The notes under the pieces were generated by a model. That model was not told the origin of the DNA. It saw only the letters and a list, made by a program, of their open reading frames with translations, and did not search any database. The translations under genes and the position numbers were made by a program. Source: Colwellia sp. M166 (GTDB lineage Bacteria; Pseudomonadota; Gammaproteobacteria; Enterobacterales; Alteromonadaceae). Taken from it: DNA of 64,000 nucleotides. The first letter of the stretch is position 1; each line of letters begins with the position of its first letter. Positions 20,820 through 29,297 of the stretch are shown piece by piece. Where the stretch lies: the NCBI RefSeq assembly GCF_024585285.1, contig NZ_CP040755.1:2852001-2916000 (forward strand), written 5' to 3'.

Positions 20820-21023
20820 GGCCAGAAGAGGAGCGTTAACCAGGTAGTTATTGTGAAGAGATCAAACTCTAATGAGCAATAATAAGGGGGTATAACGCCG
20901 AGGTAGTGGTATTTTTGATGGTACCAATATCGGTTGTTAAAGCTTGATTGTTAACTAAGAAACAATGGAGTATTAGGTTGAATCCTTGCAACTGTCACCT
21001 TACTAGGTGGAGAGCTTCTGGCC
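20820..21023 (+). promoter_or_regulatory. Lysine riboswitch aptamer (L box)
   Basis: The P1 stem is GGCCAGAAG (20820-20828) pairing with CTTCTGGCC (21015-21023). Between them lie the conserved L-box blocks seen in the E. coli lysC leader: AGAGGaGCGTT just after P1, CGCCGAGGT at 20896-20904, a GGTTGAATCC-type block at 20977-20986, and a GTCACC...GGTGGAG pair before the P1 return strand. The sequence and order match well enough that I consider the identification secure without a covariance search. Lysine binding stabilises P1. It controls the dapA-dapD-decarboxylase-deacylase operon that starts 81 bp downstream. Confidence 0.93.
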
Positions 21024-21104
21024 TTTGTAAAGGCCAAATTTCGTTCTTGAAATTTAGCCTGTGCAAGCGCCTAAAAGTTCTCCGAACACAAGAGTTCGAG
21101 AGCA
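21015..21104 (+). promoter_or_regulatory. Expression platform of the lysine riboswitch
   Basis: The 3' strand of P1 overlaps a perfect hairpin GGCCTTT-GT-AAAGGCC (21020-21035), so P1 and this hairpin are mutually exclusive. A second hairpin AAATTTC/GAAATTT occupies 21036-21055. A third, CGAAC/GTTCG (21083-21087 with 21094-21098, extendable by CTC/GAG), covers the purine-rich GAG just before the dapA ATG and could hide the ribosome site. There is no T tract, so control is more likely at translation initiation than at termination. The switching logic is inferred. Confidence 0.6.
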
Positions 21105-22109
21105 ATGAATCAAAAAGAATCTTTAGAATATAATTCCCTTACAGAGCAACCTTTGGTCTGGACTGCTTTGATCACGCCATTATTTGCTGATGGTGCAATT
21201 GATTATGCCAGTTTAAAACACTTAGCGTTACAGCAAAATAAGGCAAAAAATGGCATTTTGTTATTGGGTAGCACGGGAGAAGGTATAGCGTTATCCGCTG
21301 AAGAGCGTTTAACAATTGTTGAATATGTTAGCGCCATGTCATTAGACGTGCCATTGATGGTTGCGGTAGGAGGCTATAACCTCAATGAACAGAGTGCTTG
21401 GATAGAACAATGTAACCAATTACCGATCAGTGCTTATTTACTGACTAGCCCTATTTACGCCAAGCCAGGTCCGAAGGGGCAAGCTGCATGGTTTAAGGCG
21501 TTACTTGATAGCGCTAAACTGCCTTGTATGTTGTATAACGTGCCGTCAAGAACGGGCGGCGAGATTGCCCTTAGTGCTTTGCAGCAAGTGCAAAGTCATG
21601 AAAATTGCTGGGCATTAAAAGAAGCCAGTGGTGATCTCAATAAACTGTTAGCGTACCGTCAACATTGCCCTAATGTTGAGCTATATAGTGGCGAAGATGC
21701 CATGATGCCGTATCTCGCGGCGGCAGATGTTAAAGGCTTAGTGTCGGTTTGTGCCAACGTTTGGCCTGAAGCAACCCGTAGATATGTCGAGTTAGCTTTA
21801 GCTAAAAATCATGCCGGTCTCTTTCCGCTCTGGCATCAAGCAATCTCGGCATTATTTCAAGTGACGAGTCCAATTGCAGTAAAAGTTTTACTCGCTGAAT
21901 TGAACGTTATTAGCTCAGCGACGCTACGTTTGCCACTTTGCCAAGACGAGCTTGCAGAAGATCATGGCTTACAAGCTATTGACCAAAGAATTCAACAATG
22001 GCTGCTTAGCCAGACTATAAATACTGTATCCCAGATGGATCGCTCTGATAGCGATACTGCGTTACATTCCCCTTTAGAAGAAACTAACTTACGAGAACTA
22101 ACTTCATGA
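21105..22109 (+). CDS. dapA: 4-hydroxy-tetrahydrodipicolinate synthase (DapA paralogue) under lysine riboswitch
   Basis: A 334-residue class I aldolase that condenses pyruvate with aspartate semialdehyde, the first committed step to diaminopimelate and lysine. The Schiff-base Lys172 lies in CWALKEASGDL and the catalytic Tyr144 in MLYNVPSRTGG; GSTGEG marks the substrate pocket near residues 55-61. It is about 40 residues longer than typical DapA, with an added tail of about 25 residues after the barrel. The ATG at 21105 is chosen because it follows the riboswitch platform directly. Its stop overlaps the dapD start by 4 bp (ATGA), so the two are translationally coupled. Confidence 0.9.
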   Translation: MNQKESLEYNSLTEQPLVWTALITPLFADGAIDYASLKHLALQQNKAKNGILLLGSTGEGIALSAEERLTIVEYVSAMSLDVPLMVAVGGYNLNEQSAWIEQCNQLPISAYLLTSPIYAKPGPKGQAAWFKALLDSAKLPCMLYNVPSRTGGEIALSALQQVQSHENCWALKEASGDLNKLLAYRQHCPNVELYSGEDAMMPYLAAADVKGLVSVCANVWPEATRRYVELALAKNHAGLFPLWHQAISALFQVTSPIAVKVLLAELNVISSATLRLPLCQDELAEDHGLQAIDQRIQQWLLSQTINTVSQMDRSDSDTALHSPLEETNLRELTS

Positions 22110-22855
22110 CTTGGCAGCAAACATTAACAGATTTAGAAACCGGTAAAACTCGAGCAGCAGTACAAGATAGCAATGGCCACTGGCAAGTTAACACTGAAGT
22201 TAAACACGCTATTTTAGCGGCATTTAAAGCTGGAGAAAATATTGAGTTTGAAGGCGCTTATCGTGGTTTTGTTGATAAACATAATTTACCTGCGCGTGAA
22301 TTTACCGTTAGTGATCAGGTAAGAATGGTGCCGGGTGGCTCATCGGTTCGTCGTGGTGCTTATGTCGCACCAGGTGTGATTATTATGCCACCCGCTTATA
22401 TTAATGTTGGTGCATTTGTTGACAGCGGTACTATGGTTGATAGTCATGCATTGATAGGTTCGTGTGCACAAATTGGTAAGAATGTGCATGTTTCTGCGGC
22501 GGTACAAATTGGTGGTGTGCTTGAGCCTATCGGTGCAAGCCCAGTGATTATTGAAGATAATGCTTTTTTGAGCGCTGGGGTGATTATTGTGGAAGGGATT
22601 GTGGTGAAAAAAGGTGCGGTTCTAGCACCGGGGGTTTCTTTATCAGCATCAGTACCTGTATATGATTGCGTTAATAACTTAATGTTAGCCAAAGGTGCTG
22701 ATATTCCTGAAAATGCCGTGGTTGTGCCCGGTACACGCCCTGTTGCCGGTGCTTGGGCTGAGCAACACGGGCTTAATATGGCTTGTGCGTTAATTGTTAA
22801 ATACCGTGATGAAAAAAGTAATGCCGCCTTAGAGCTTGAATCAGTACTGCGTTAG
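22106..22855 (+). CDS. dapD: Tetrahydrodipicolinate N-succinyltransferase-like protein (DapD family)
   Basis: A 249-residue left-handed beta-helix acyltransferase. Hexapeptide repeats run from about residue 80 to 200, with blocks very like E. coli DapD: GAFVDSGTMVDSHALIGSCAQIGKNVH and GGVLEPIGASPVIIEDNAFL (each split here by repeats). It is about 25 residues shorter than E. coli DapD and divergent at the C-terminus. DapD transfers succinyl from succinyl-CoA to tetrahydrodipicolinate. An acetyl-transferring relative (DapH) is the main alternative, but the GGVLEP region favours succinyl. It is second in the riboswitch operon and 8 bp ahead of the decarboxylase. Confidence 0.82.
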   Translation: MTWQQTLTDLETGKTRAAVQDSNGHWQVNTEVKHAILAAFKAGENIEFEGAYRGFVDKHNLPAREFTVSDQVRMVPGGSSVRRGAYVAPGVIIMPPAYINVGAFVDSGTMVDSHALIGSCAQIGKNVHVSAAVQIGGVLEPIGASPVIIEDNAFLSAGVIIVEGIVVKKGAVLAPGVSLSASVPVYDCVNNLMLAKGADIPENAVVVPGTRPVAGAWAEQHGLNMACALIVKYRDEKSNAALELESVLR

Positions 22856-22863
22856 GAATAAGA

Positions 22864-24126
22864 ATGACTGAAATGTTAAATGATAAGGCTAGGCCTAGTT
22901 GGCTTAGCGCTAGCTTAATGGCATCACTGAATAAGCACCGTGATTTAATGCCGCCTAGCGATGATATAGCAGAAGATGAAGCGGGTTTTTTTCTTTATGA
23001 TTTAGATTCTCTTAAGCAACATTTATCGCTGCTCATGCAACAAGATGTTATTAAGCTTTGGTTTGCTGTTAAGGCAAACCCTTTGTCGCGAGTAATACAA
23101 ACCTTAGCGCAGCAAGGCTTTAATTTTGATGTTGCTAGCCAAGGCGAATTGAGCCAAGTATTAGCGCAAGATATTGCTGCAGATCGCATCTTAAATACAG
23201 GCCCAGCAAAGTCAAAATCTCAGATGAAAGCTTTTTTACGCCAAGGTGTACGCACTTTCGTGGTTGAAAGTTTAAACCAACTACAATGGCTAAACCAAGC
23301 AGCTAATGAACTCTCTTGTCGACCACAAGTGCTATTAAGAGTGCAATTGCAATGGCAAGAGGGTGAAAAAAACCCCTTAGGTGGTAATGAAGTTACGGCT
23401 TTTGGCTTATCTTGTGATGAATGGCAAACAATCAAGGTAGCTGATTTTTCAGCATTGAATATCAATGGTTTACATATTTTTCAATGGGGAAATATGCTCA
23501 GCAATGCACGTATGTTTGAGTTGTGGTCGCAAATGGTTACGCCACTATTAACCTTAGCTGAAAATTTGGGCATGAACTTAGAAGTATTAGATTTAGGCGG
23601 GGGCTTAGGTGTTGACTATTTACAAACAGAGCAAGGTTTGAGTTGGCCGACAATTATTAATGACTTAGCAATAATAAAAGCGCGTGCTGGTGTCAGTGAA
23701 CTTTGGTTAGAGTTAGGTCGTTATGCCGTTGCTGAAATGGGCTATTACCTAACTTCTGTGGTCGATCGTAAGCAGAATTTTCAGCAACAACAATTAGTAC
23801 TAGCAGGGGGGATTAATCATTTATTACGCCCTGCGATTACGGAACAGCCATTTCCAGTTGCTATGCTCAGAGAGTCTACAGCAAGCCCGCGTTATTTTGA
23901 TTTGCATGGTCCACTTTGTACCAGTTTAGATAAATTGGGCACACTAGCAATAGCTGATGATGTCGGTGTTGGTGATCAGCTAGTCTTTGGTTTGGCTGGC
24001 GCCTATGGTTTTACTGAAAGTATGCCGTTCTTTCTTTGCCATCAAGTGGCTGCCGAATACGTTTTACAGCGCGGAAAAATTGAGCAGGTGCGGACAGCAG
24101 AGCCAGCGTCATGGTATTTACGCTGA
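22864..24126 (+). CDS. PLP-dependent decarboxylase of the LysA/ornithine-decarboxylase fold III family
   Basis: A 420-residue alanine-racemase-fold decarboxylase. PLP-binding Lys70 sits in WFAVKANPLS. The glycine loop is LDLGGGLGVDY near 242-252, and the C-terminal Cys352 lies in HGPLCTSLDKLG, which corresponds to the LysA cysteine reaching the partner active site. The family's usual HxHIGS segment is altered to HIFQWGN (His204 on). That variant resembles decarboxylases of exosortase-type clusters more than canonical LysA, so the substrate may be meso-diaminopimelate or a derivative such as the succinylated form. Its place in a lysine-riboswitch operon argues for a lysine-pathway role; the exact substrate is unproven. 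Confidence 0.78.
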   Translation: MTEMLNDKARPSWLSASLMASLNKHRDLMPPSDDIAEDEAGFFLYDLDSLKQHLSLLMQQDVIKLWFAVKANPLSRVIQTLAQQGFNFDVASQGELSQVLAQDIAADRILNTGPAKSKSQMKAFLRQGVRTFVVESLNQLQWLNQAANELSCRPQVLLRVQLQWQEGEKNPLGGNEVTAFGLSCDEWQTIKVADFSALNINGLHIFQWGNMLSNARMFELWSQMVTPLLTLAENLGMNLEVLDLGGGLGVDYLQTEQGLSWPTIINDLAIIKARAGVSELWLELGRYAVAEMGYYLTSVVDRKQNFQQQQLVLAGGINHLLRPAITEQPFPVAMLRESTASPRYFDLHGPLCTSLDKLGTLAIADDVGVGDQLVFGLAGAYGFTESMPFFLCHQVAAEYVLQRGKIEQVRTAEPASWYLR

Positions 24127-24156
24127 TCGGGCTGAACAGCTAGAATAAGGTTATTT

Positions 24157-25305
24157 ATGAATGTAATTAGTAAAGAAGTTATGCACGTCGGTGAAATGGC
24201 CAGTGGCGCGGCGCTAACGGTGCCGGTTTATCGGATCAAGGGTAAAGAGCAGGGGCCAGATGTTTATATTCAAGCCAATATGCACGGCGCAGAAGTACAG
24301 GGCAATGCGGTTATTTTTCAACTCTTAGAGCAGTTAAAAACACTTGAACTTAACAGCAGTATTACATTAGTGCCTTATGCAAACCCTGTTGCATGTAACC
24401 ATAAAAATGGTGAGTACACTTTAGGGCGTTTTGATCCCATCACTGGTGTTAACTGGAATCGAATGTACTATTTTGCTGCTGATATCATTGAACCTTTTGC
24501 ACAAGCCTATTTGAGCCACTCAGCTATTGAAATAGAGCGTGCCTTTAAAGCTTTACTGTTGGAGCAGATTGAGCAAAAACTTAATCATAATATTTATGGC
24601 CTGACTACTGGGCAGCGTATTGCTTTTCAATTACAGCAATTAGCCCATCAAGCTGATATTGTTTTAGACCTACATACCGGTCCTATTTCGAGCAAACATT
24701 TATATTGTCCCGAATATGCGAAGGAAAGTGCCAAGTACTTTGATATTCCACATACCTTGTTAATTCCTAACAGTTTTGATGGCGCGTTAGATGAAGCAAC
24801 TTTTTGTCCTTGGTGGCAGCTAAAGCTTGCGTTTGCTCAGTTAGGGCGTGATTTTTCGATAACGAAAGCGGATGAAAATTATGCGCAAGATTTAATTATT
24901 AAAGAAAGCTTTACTGTTGAATTAGGCTCACAAGAACAAATAGATTTAGATGTTGCCCATGAAGATGCACAAGGTATTTTAAGTTATTTACAATATCAAG
25001 GCGTGATAAAGAGTAACGATTTTCACCCTAAAAGCATGATCCGATATAGCTGCATGCTAGCCGATTACAAAGCATTATATTCACCAATGGGTGGCATGGT
25101 AGATTATTTAGCTGAATTTGGTCAACCATTAGCGGCAGGAGAGCCTTTAGCTCGAATTCTTCGAATGGATAATTACGGTGATGGCGATCCATTACACTAC
25201 ATTAGCTTAGATCATCCCGTGATTCCTATTTTGCACTTTGCGTCAGCGAGCGTTAATCAAGGCACTGAACTTTATAAAGTGTTTAGTCAGTACAGTATTT
25301 TATAA
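24157..25305 (+). CDS. M14-type zinc deacylase, succinylglutamate desuccinylase/aspartoacylase family
   Basis: A 382-residue carboxypeptidase-like amidohydrolase. The zinc ligands are His43 and Glu46 in NMHGAEVQGN and His173 in DLHTGPIS; Glu255 in FTVELGSQEQ is the expected catalytic base. The C-terminal part (from about 295) is a small beta domain of the AstE/AspA type (MGGMVDYLAEFGQPLAAGEPLARI). Relatives remove succinyl or acetyl from N-acylated amino acids. Being last in an operon with DapD, it may take the place of the M20 enzyme DapE in removing succinyl; this is inference. A strong terminator follows 29 bp after its stop. Confidence 0.8.
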   Translation: MNVISKEVMHVGEMASGAALTVPVYRIKGKEQGPDVYIQANMHGAEVQGNAVIFQLLEQLKTLELNSSITLVPYANPVACNHKNGEYTLGRFDPITGVNWNRMYYFAADIIEPFAQAYLSHSAIEIERAFKALLLEQIEQKLNHNIYGLTTGQRIAFQLQQLAHQADIVLDLHTGPISSKHLYCPEYAKESAKYFDIPHTLLIPNSFDGALDEATFCPWWQLKLAFAQLGRDFSITKADENYAQDLIIKESFTVELGSQEQIDLDVAHEDAQGILSYLQYQGVIKSNDFHPKSMIRYSCMLADYKALYSPMGGMVDYLAEFGQPLAAGEPLARILRMDNYGDGDPLHYISLDHPVIPILHFASASVNQGTELYKVFSQYSIL

Positions 25306-25333
25306 CTGCGGGTATTATCGCGCAAAGAGAAAT

Positions 25334-25362
25334 AAAAACGCCTTGTAAATCAAGGCGTTTTT
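25334..25362. terminator. Bidirectional terminator between the lysine operon and darP
   Basis: AAAAACGCCTTG (25334-25345) pairs perfectly with CAAGGCGTTTTT (25351-25362) around a 5-nt loop. The A and T tracts on each side let it work on both strands for the convergent genes. Confidence 0.9.
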
Positions 25363-25386
25363 ATTAAAGCTCAAATTGACTTTTAG

Positions 25387-25905
25387 TTAAAAAATCACAT
25401 GCTCTTTTAAGTAGGCAAACAGGTCACGATAATGTTTACCCACCTTCTCTTCTTTATGCTCTTTTTTCGCCTGGCGCACTAATTGTCGAAGTTTCTGTCT
25501 TTCCATTGTTTCACACTGGGCTAGCAAGTCTTCGATGTTGTCATTACCTTGGGTGATAAGTTCATCACGAATTTTTTCTAATTTATCAAACTTCGCTGAT
25601 TCTTGTTGATGCTTATTAGCCATAACATCCATTGCTTGTTTAATCGGCTCAAGATCAGTTTCAGCTAGTATTTTAGCAATGTGGCGCACATGGCGACGTA
25701 ATGCTTCGTGCTTGTTGGCAATTTTATCTGCTAGCACCATTGAAGCTTTAAGCTCATCAGTCAGTGGTAATTTACTGCGTTGATGCTTCGACATTTTGAC
25801 GATGACAAGGCCAAAGTCTTGCAGTCGATGCATTTCTCGTTTTATTTCCGATTTACTCAGTAATTCTTCTTCTAATTCATCGATATCGTTGGCAGACTGG
25901 GGCAT
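25387..25905 (-). CDS. darP: Ribosome-associated protein DarP (YjgA, DUF615)
   Basis: A 172-residue, highly charged, mostly helical protein that assists late 50S subunit assembly. The family core is evident: SKSEIKREMHRLQDFG at the start and LRQLVRQAKKEHKEEK near the end, as in E. coli YjgA. The open frame extends 21 codons further upstream, but that extension is hydrophobic and unlike any DarP; I place the start at the ATG at 25905 (MPQSANDIDELEEE). It is divergent from pmbA, the same neighbour as in E. coli. Confidence 0.9.
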   Translation of the reverse strand: MPQSANDIDELEEELLSKSEIKREMHRLQDFGLVIVKMSKHQRSKLPLTDELKASMVLADKIANKHEALRRHVRHIAKILAETDLEPIKQAMDVMANKHQQESAKFDKLEKIRDELITQGNDNIEDLLAQCETMERQKLRQLVRQAKKEHKEEKVGKHYRDLFAYLKEHVIF

Positions 25906-26010
25906 AATGTTAAGTAATAAAGTGATTGTTACCTGTAGTATACAACAAAGCTGTACCAGCAAAAACATTCCTGTTGTTTGTATCGATAAAATGTGAGAAA
26001 TAATTTACCC

Positions 26011-27366
26011 ATGAGCGATTCTGATAGTATTCAAATGCAAATAGAGCATGTAAAAACACGTGTTAATGACGCCATGACACTGGCAAAGTCACTGGGCGCC
26101 GATGGTGCTGAAGTTGCTATGACCCGTACACAAGGTCTGAGTGTTAGTACTCGCCTAGGTGAAGTTGAAAATGTAGAATTTACCAGTGACGGTGCGCTAG
26201 GTATTACGGTTTACAAAGCCGGCAGAAAGGGTAGCGCCTCGACAGCTGATTTATCAGAAAAAGCATTAAAACAAGCGATTGAAGCTGCGGTCAATATTGC
26301 CAAATATACCTCGGTTGATGATTGCTCTGGCATGGCTGATAAAGCAATGTTAGCGATGTCGCCTCCAGATTTAGATTTATATCACCCGAAAGCGTTAACA
26401 ACGGAGCAAGCAATAAGTATCGCTAAAAGCTGTGAAGACACAGCGCTTAGCTATGATAAGCGTATAACCAATTCAGACGGTGCGACACTCGCAAGTTATG
26501 AAGGGTTTAAAGTGTATGGTAACAGTCATGGCCAACTGGTTGGCTACCCAAGTACGCGGCATAATTTGAGTTGTGTGATGATCGCCAACGAAGGTGACGA
26601 TATGCAGCGTGACTATGCTTATACTGTCAGCCGCGAATTTGACAAAATGGAAACTGCTCGCAAGATAGGTCAACAGGCCTCTATGGAAGCCTTGTCTCGT
26701 TTAGGTGCGCGCAAACTCGCCACGGCTAAAGTGCCAGTGATGTTTCGTGCCGATATTGCAAATAGCTTATTTGGGCATTTTATCGCCGCCATCAGTGGCG
26801 GCAATTTATACCGTAAATCTTCTTTTTTAATGGACTCAATTGGCAAACAAGTTTTTCCTGAGTTTTTGAATATTAGCGAACGTCCTCATATCAAAAAAGG
26901 CTTAGCGAGTAGCGCTTTTGATGCTGAAGGTGTCGCAACCATTGATCGTGAAATCATTACCGACGGTAAGTTAGCGACTTATCTGCTCACTAGTTATTCA
27001 GCACGTAAACTGGGTTTACAAACAACGGGTCATGCCGGCGGTATTCATAATTGGCAACTTGGTATGAAAGGCGCTGGTCAAGGTGGTGATTTTGATGCCA
27101 TGTTAAAAACATTGGGTACGGGGTTGTTAGTGACTGAAATGATGGGCCAAGGGGTTAATGTAGTCACGGGCGATTATTCACGCGGTGCTGCAGGCTTCTG
27201 GGTCGAAAATGGCGAGATAGCTTATCCGGTTGATGAAATAACTATTGCTGGAAAGCTCCAAGATATTTTTACTGGTATTGTGGCAATAGGAGATGATATT
27301 GATATGCGTGGTAGTATTCATACCGGCTCAATTATCGTTAATGAAATGCAAGTGGCTGGCAGTTAA
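26011..27366 (+). CDS. pmbA: Metalloprotease subunit PmbA/TldE
   Basis: A protein of 451 residues from the ATG at 26011, or 457 from an in-frame GTG at 25993. It is the inactive partner of the TldD/TldE zinc protease that processes microcin B17 in E. coli and degrades unfolded small proteins. Signature segments match E. coli PmbA along the whole length: STRLGEVENVEFTSDGALGI, NSHGQLVGYPSTRHNLS, ARKLGLQTTGHAGGIHNW and DYSRGAAGFWVENGEI. As expected for TldE it lacks the HExxxH zinc motif of TldD. The ATG is preferred because it aligns with family N-termini. Divergent from darP. Confidence 0.94.
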   Translation: MSDSDSIQMQIEHVKTRVNDAMTLAKSLGADGAEVAMTRTQGLSVSTRLGEVENVEFTSDGALGITVYKAGRKGSASTADLSEKALKQAIEAAVNIAKYTSVDDCSGMADKAMLAMSPPDLDLYHPKALTTEQAISIAKSCEDTALSYDKRITNSDGATLASYEGFKVYGNSHGQLVGYPSTRHNLSCVMIANEGDDMQRDYAYTVSREFDKMETARKIGQQASMEALSRLGARKLATAKVPVMFRADIANSLFGHFIAAISGGNLYRKSSFLMDSIGKQVFPEFLNISERPHIKKGLASSAFDAEGVATIDREIITDGKLATYLLTSYSARKLGLQTTGHAGGIHNWQLGMKGAGQGGDFDAMLKTLGTGLLVTEMMGQGVNVVTGDYSRGAAGFWVENGEIAYPVDEITIAGKLQDIFTGIVAIGDDIDMRGSIHTGSIIVNEMQVAGS

Positions 27367-27471
27367 GTATTAAAGTTGGAAGTTAATAGCTATCAGCTTT
27401 TAGTTAAAAGCAAAAACCAGTCCTGAGCCGCTCCACTTGTTTTGACTGACAGCTTAAAACTGACGGCTGCT

Positions 27472-28830
27472 CTACCCTAGCAGTAACGTTGCGGTACCCA
27501 AGAAGGCGAATATTCCGACAACATCGGTAACGGTAGTGAGAATGACGCTACCGGCCAATGCTGGGTCTATATTCATCTTTTTCAATACTAAAGGAATCGT
27601 GACACCCGCTAGACCCGCAGCGGTCATATTCATTAACATGGCAAAGGCGATAATAGCGCCGAGCATTAAATTTTGCTGCCAAATAGCGACGACAGTGGCG
27701 ATTAATACGGACCATATCAAACCGTTGAAAAAGCCAATGGCAAGCTCTTTATAGAGTAAAATACGTGAGTTACTCTCACCAACATGCCCTAAAGCCATAC
27801 CGCGAATAACCAGTGTTAAGGTTTGATTACCGGCAACGCCGCCCATGCTAGGGACTAAAGAGTTTAATACCGCCAAAATGGCTAACTGATTTAAAATTCC
27901 TTCAAACATACTTGATACTGCAACAGCCATTAGGGCGGTAATTAAGTTTACCCCTAACCAAATAGAGCGTCGTTGAGTACTTTTTAATACCGGAGCAAAA
28001 GTATCGGCTTCGTCATCTAGACCCGCCATACTCATCATGGAATGTTCAGCCTCTTCACGAATAATATCAACAACATCATCTACGGTGATACGACCAAGCA
28101 AGCGTCCTTCTTCATCGATAACGGGAGCTGAAAACCAGTCATAACGCTCAAATAGTTGTGCAACGTCTTTCTCGTTCATATCAGCGGTAATTGCTTGGAT
28201 GTCTTCATCAATCAGGTTGGAAATGATGGTTTCAGCTTTTGCAGTTACAATCGCTGATAATGATACGGCTCCGATGAAATGATCTTCGCGGTCAACAACA
28301 TAAAATGAGTCGGTTGCTTCAGGCAACTCGCCACGTAAGCGCAAATAGCGTAAAACCACATCTACCGTCACATCTGGACGAATAGATATGGTGTCGGTAT
28401 TCATGATACCGCCGGCAGTATCCTCTTCATATGACAATGCGGCTTCAACACGGCTACGGTCTTGCCAGTCCATTGCGTTTAGCACTTCCTGATAAACGCT
28501 GTCAGGTAGTGTTCTGAATACTTCTGCTAAATCATCTACATCCATGCCTTCAGCAACGGCAGCTAACTTTTCTGGATGAATATTTTTTAGTATGCCTTTT
28601 CGAACTTCTTCGTTTAGCTCTTCAAGTACTTCACCATGATGATCAGCATCAATTAATTGCCATAGCGCCATACGACTCTTGGTTGGAGAAGACTCTAATA
28701 GTAAGGCGAGATCATAAGCAGGCATGTCTTGCAATAATTTGCGGACATAGACAAACATGCCACTATCGATGGCATCATTAACTTGCTGTAGGCGTTGATG
28801 ACTGTAATCTTGCTCAGAAACTTCCGGCAT
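27472..28830 (-). CDS. mgtE: Magnesium transporter MgtE
   Basis: A 452-residue magnesium channel. An N-terminal superhelical MgtE_N domain (about 15-130) contains the LAEVFRTLPDSVYQEVL-type repeats. Two CBS domains follow (about 135-255; EEDTAGGIMNT, then PVIDEEGRLLGRITVDDVVD), and then five membrane helices (about 285-452) with the pore motif PSMGGVAGNQTLTL. Cytosolic magnesium bound between the N and CBS domains closes the pore. It lies downstream of the ptsO end of the rpoN cluster, with a 182-bp gap, so it probably has its own promoter. Confidence 0.95.
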   Translation of the reverse strand: MPEVSEQDYSHQRLQQVNDAIDSGMFVYVRKLLQDMPAYDLALLLESSPTKSRMALWQLIDADHHGEVLEELNEEVRKGILKNIHPEKLAAVAEGMDVDDLAEVFRTLPDSVYQEVLNAMDWQDRSRVEAALSYEEDTAGGIMNTDTISIRPDVTVDVVLRYLRLRGELPEATDSFYVVDREDHFIGAVSLSAIVTAKAETIISNLIDEDIQAITADMNEKDVAQLFERYDWFSAPVIDEEGRLLGRITVDDVVDIIREEAEHSMMSMAGLDDEADTFAPVLKSTQRRSIWLGVNLITALMAVAVSSMFEGILNQLAILAVLNSLVPSMGGVAGNQTLTLVIRGMALGHVGESNSRILLYKELAIGFFNGLIWSVLIATVVAIWQQNLMLGAIIAFAMLMNMTAAGLAGVTIPLVLKKMNIDPALAGSVILTTVTDVVGIFAFLGTATLLLG

Positions 28831-29012
28831 ATAGCTACCTTGTGCCGTTGTAAAAACGAAAACTGAAAATTATTAGTATGAAGGATAATTATTAAGGTGA
28901 TGTTACGCTCAAAATTGATAATTATCAGTGTTGAGTTTACCGTAATTTATCACTTTTCGCAGCTTTTTTATTGACTTAAACACAGGTTGAGGAGCTTAGT
29001 GCTTGGCTTTAT

Positions 29013-29294
29013 TTACTCAGTTTCATTAAATTTGTCACTAAAAAGTTGGCAAATCTCTGCTAGCGCTCTTTCTGCATCTTCACCTGAGGCGACAACCTTA
29101 ACGGTTTTTCCTTGGGCGCCGGCTAATAGCATTAAGCCCATAATGCTATTAGCGTCAGCACTATTATCAGCTAATTCAATTGTGACTTTCGCGGTAAATT
29201 TTTGGCTAAGCTGAGCAAGTTTTGAGGCCGCTCTGGCATGTAAGCCAAGTTTATTGATGATCAGTACTTCACGGCTAAATTGTACAGTCATCAT
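29013..29294 (-). CDS. ptsO: Phosphocarrier NPr of the nitrogen PTS
   Basis: A 93-residue HPr-fold protein (92 if the second Met is used). The phospho-accepting histidine is in KLGLHARAASKLA (residue 19 from the first Met), and the regulatory serine region is ANSIMGLMLLAGAQG. NPr carries phosphate from EI-Ntr to PtsN. The position at the end of the rpoN-hpf-ptsN-rapZ series identifies it as NPr rather than the sugar HPr. Three bp separate it from rapZ, so it is co-transcribed. Confidence 0.93.
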   Translation of the reverse strand: MMTVQFSREVLIINKLGLHARAASKLAQLSQKFTAKVTIELADNSADANSIMGLMLLAGAQGKTVKVVASGEDAERALAEICQLFSDKFNETE

Positions 29295-29297
29295 AAT

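Noticed and set aside
27396..27411. GCTTTTA-GT-TAAAAGC hairpin after pmbA
   Set aside because: The loop is only 2 nt and no T tract follows on either strand, so it is not a convincing terminator.
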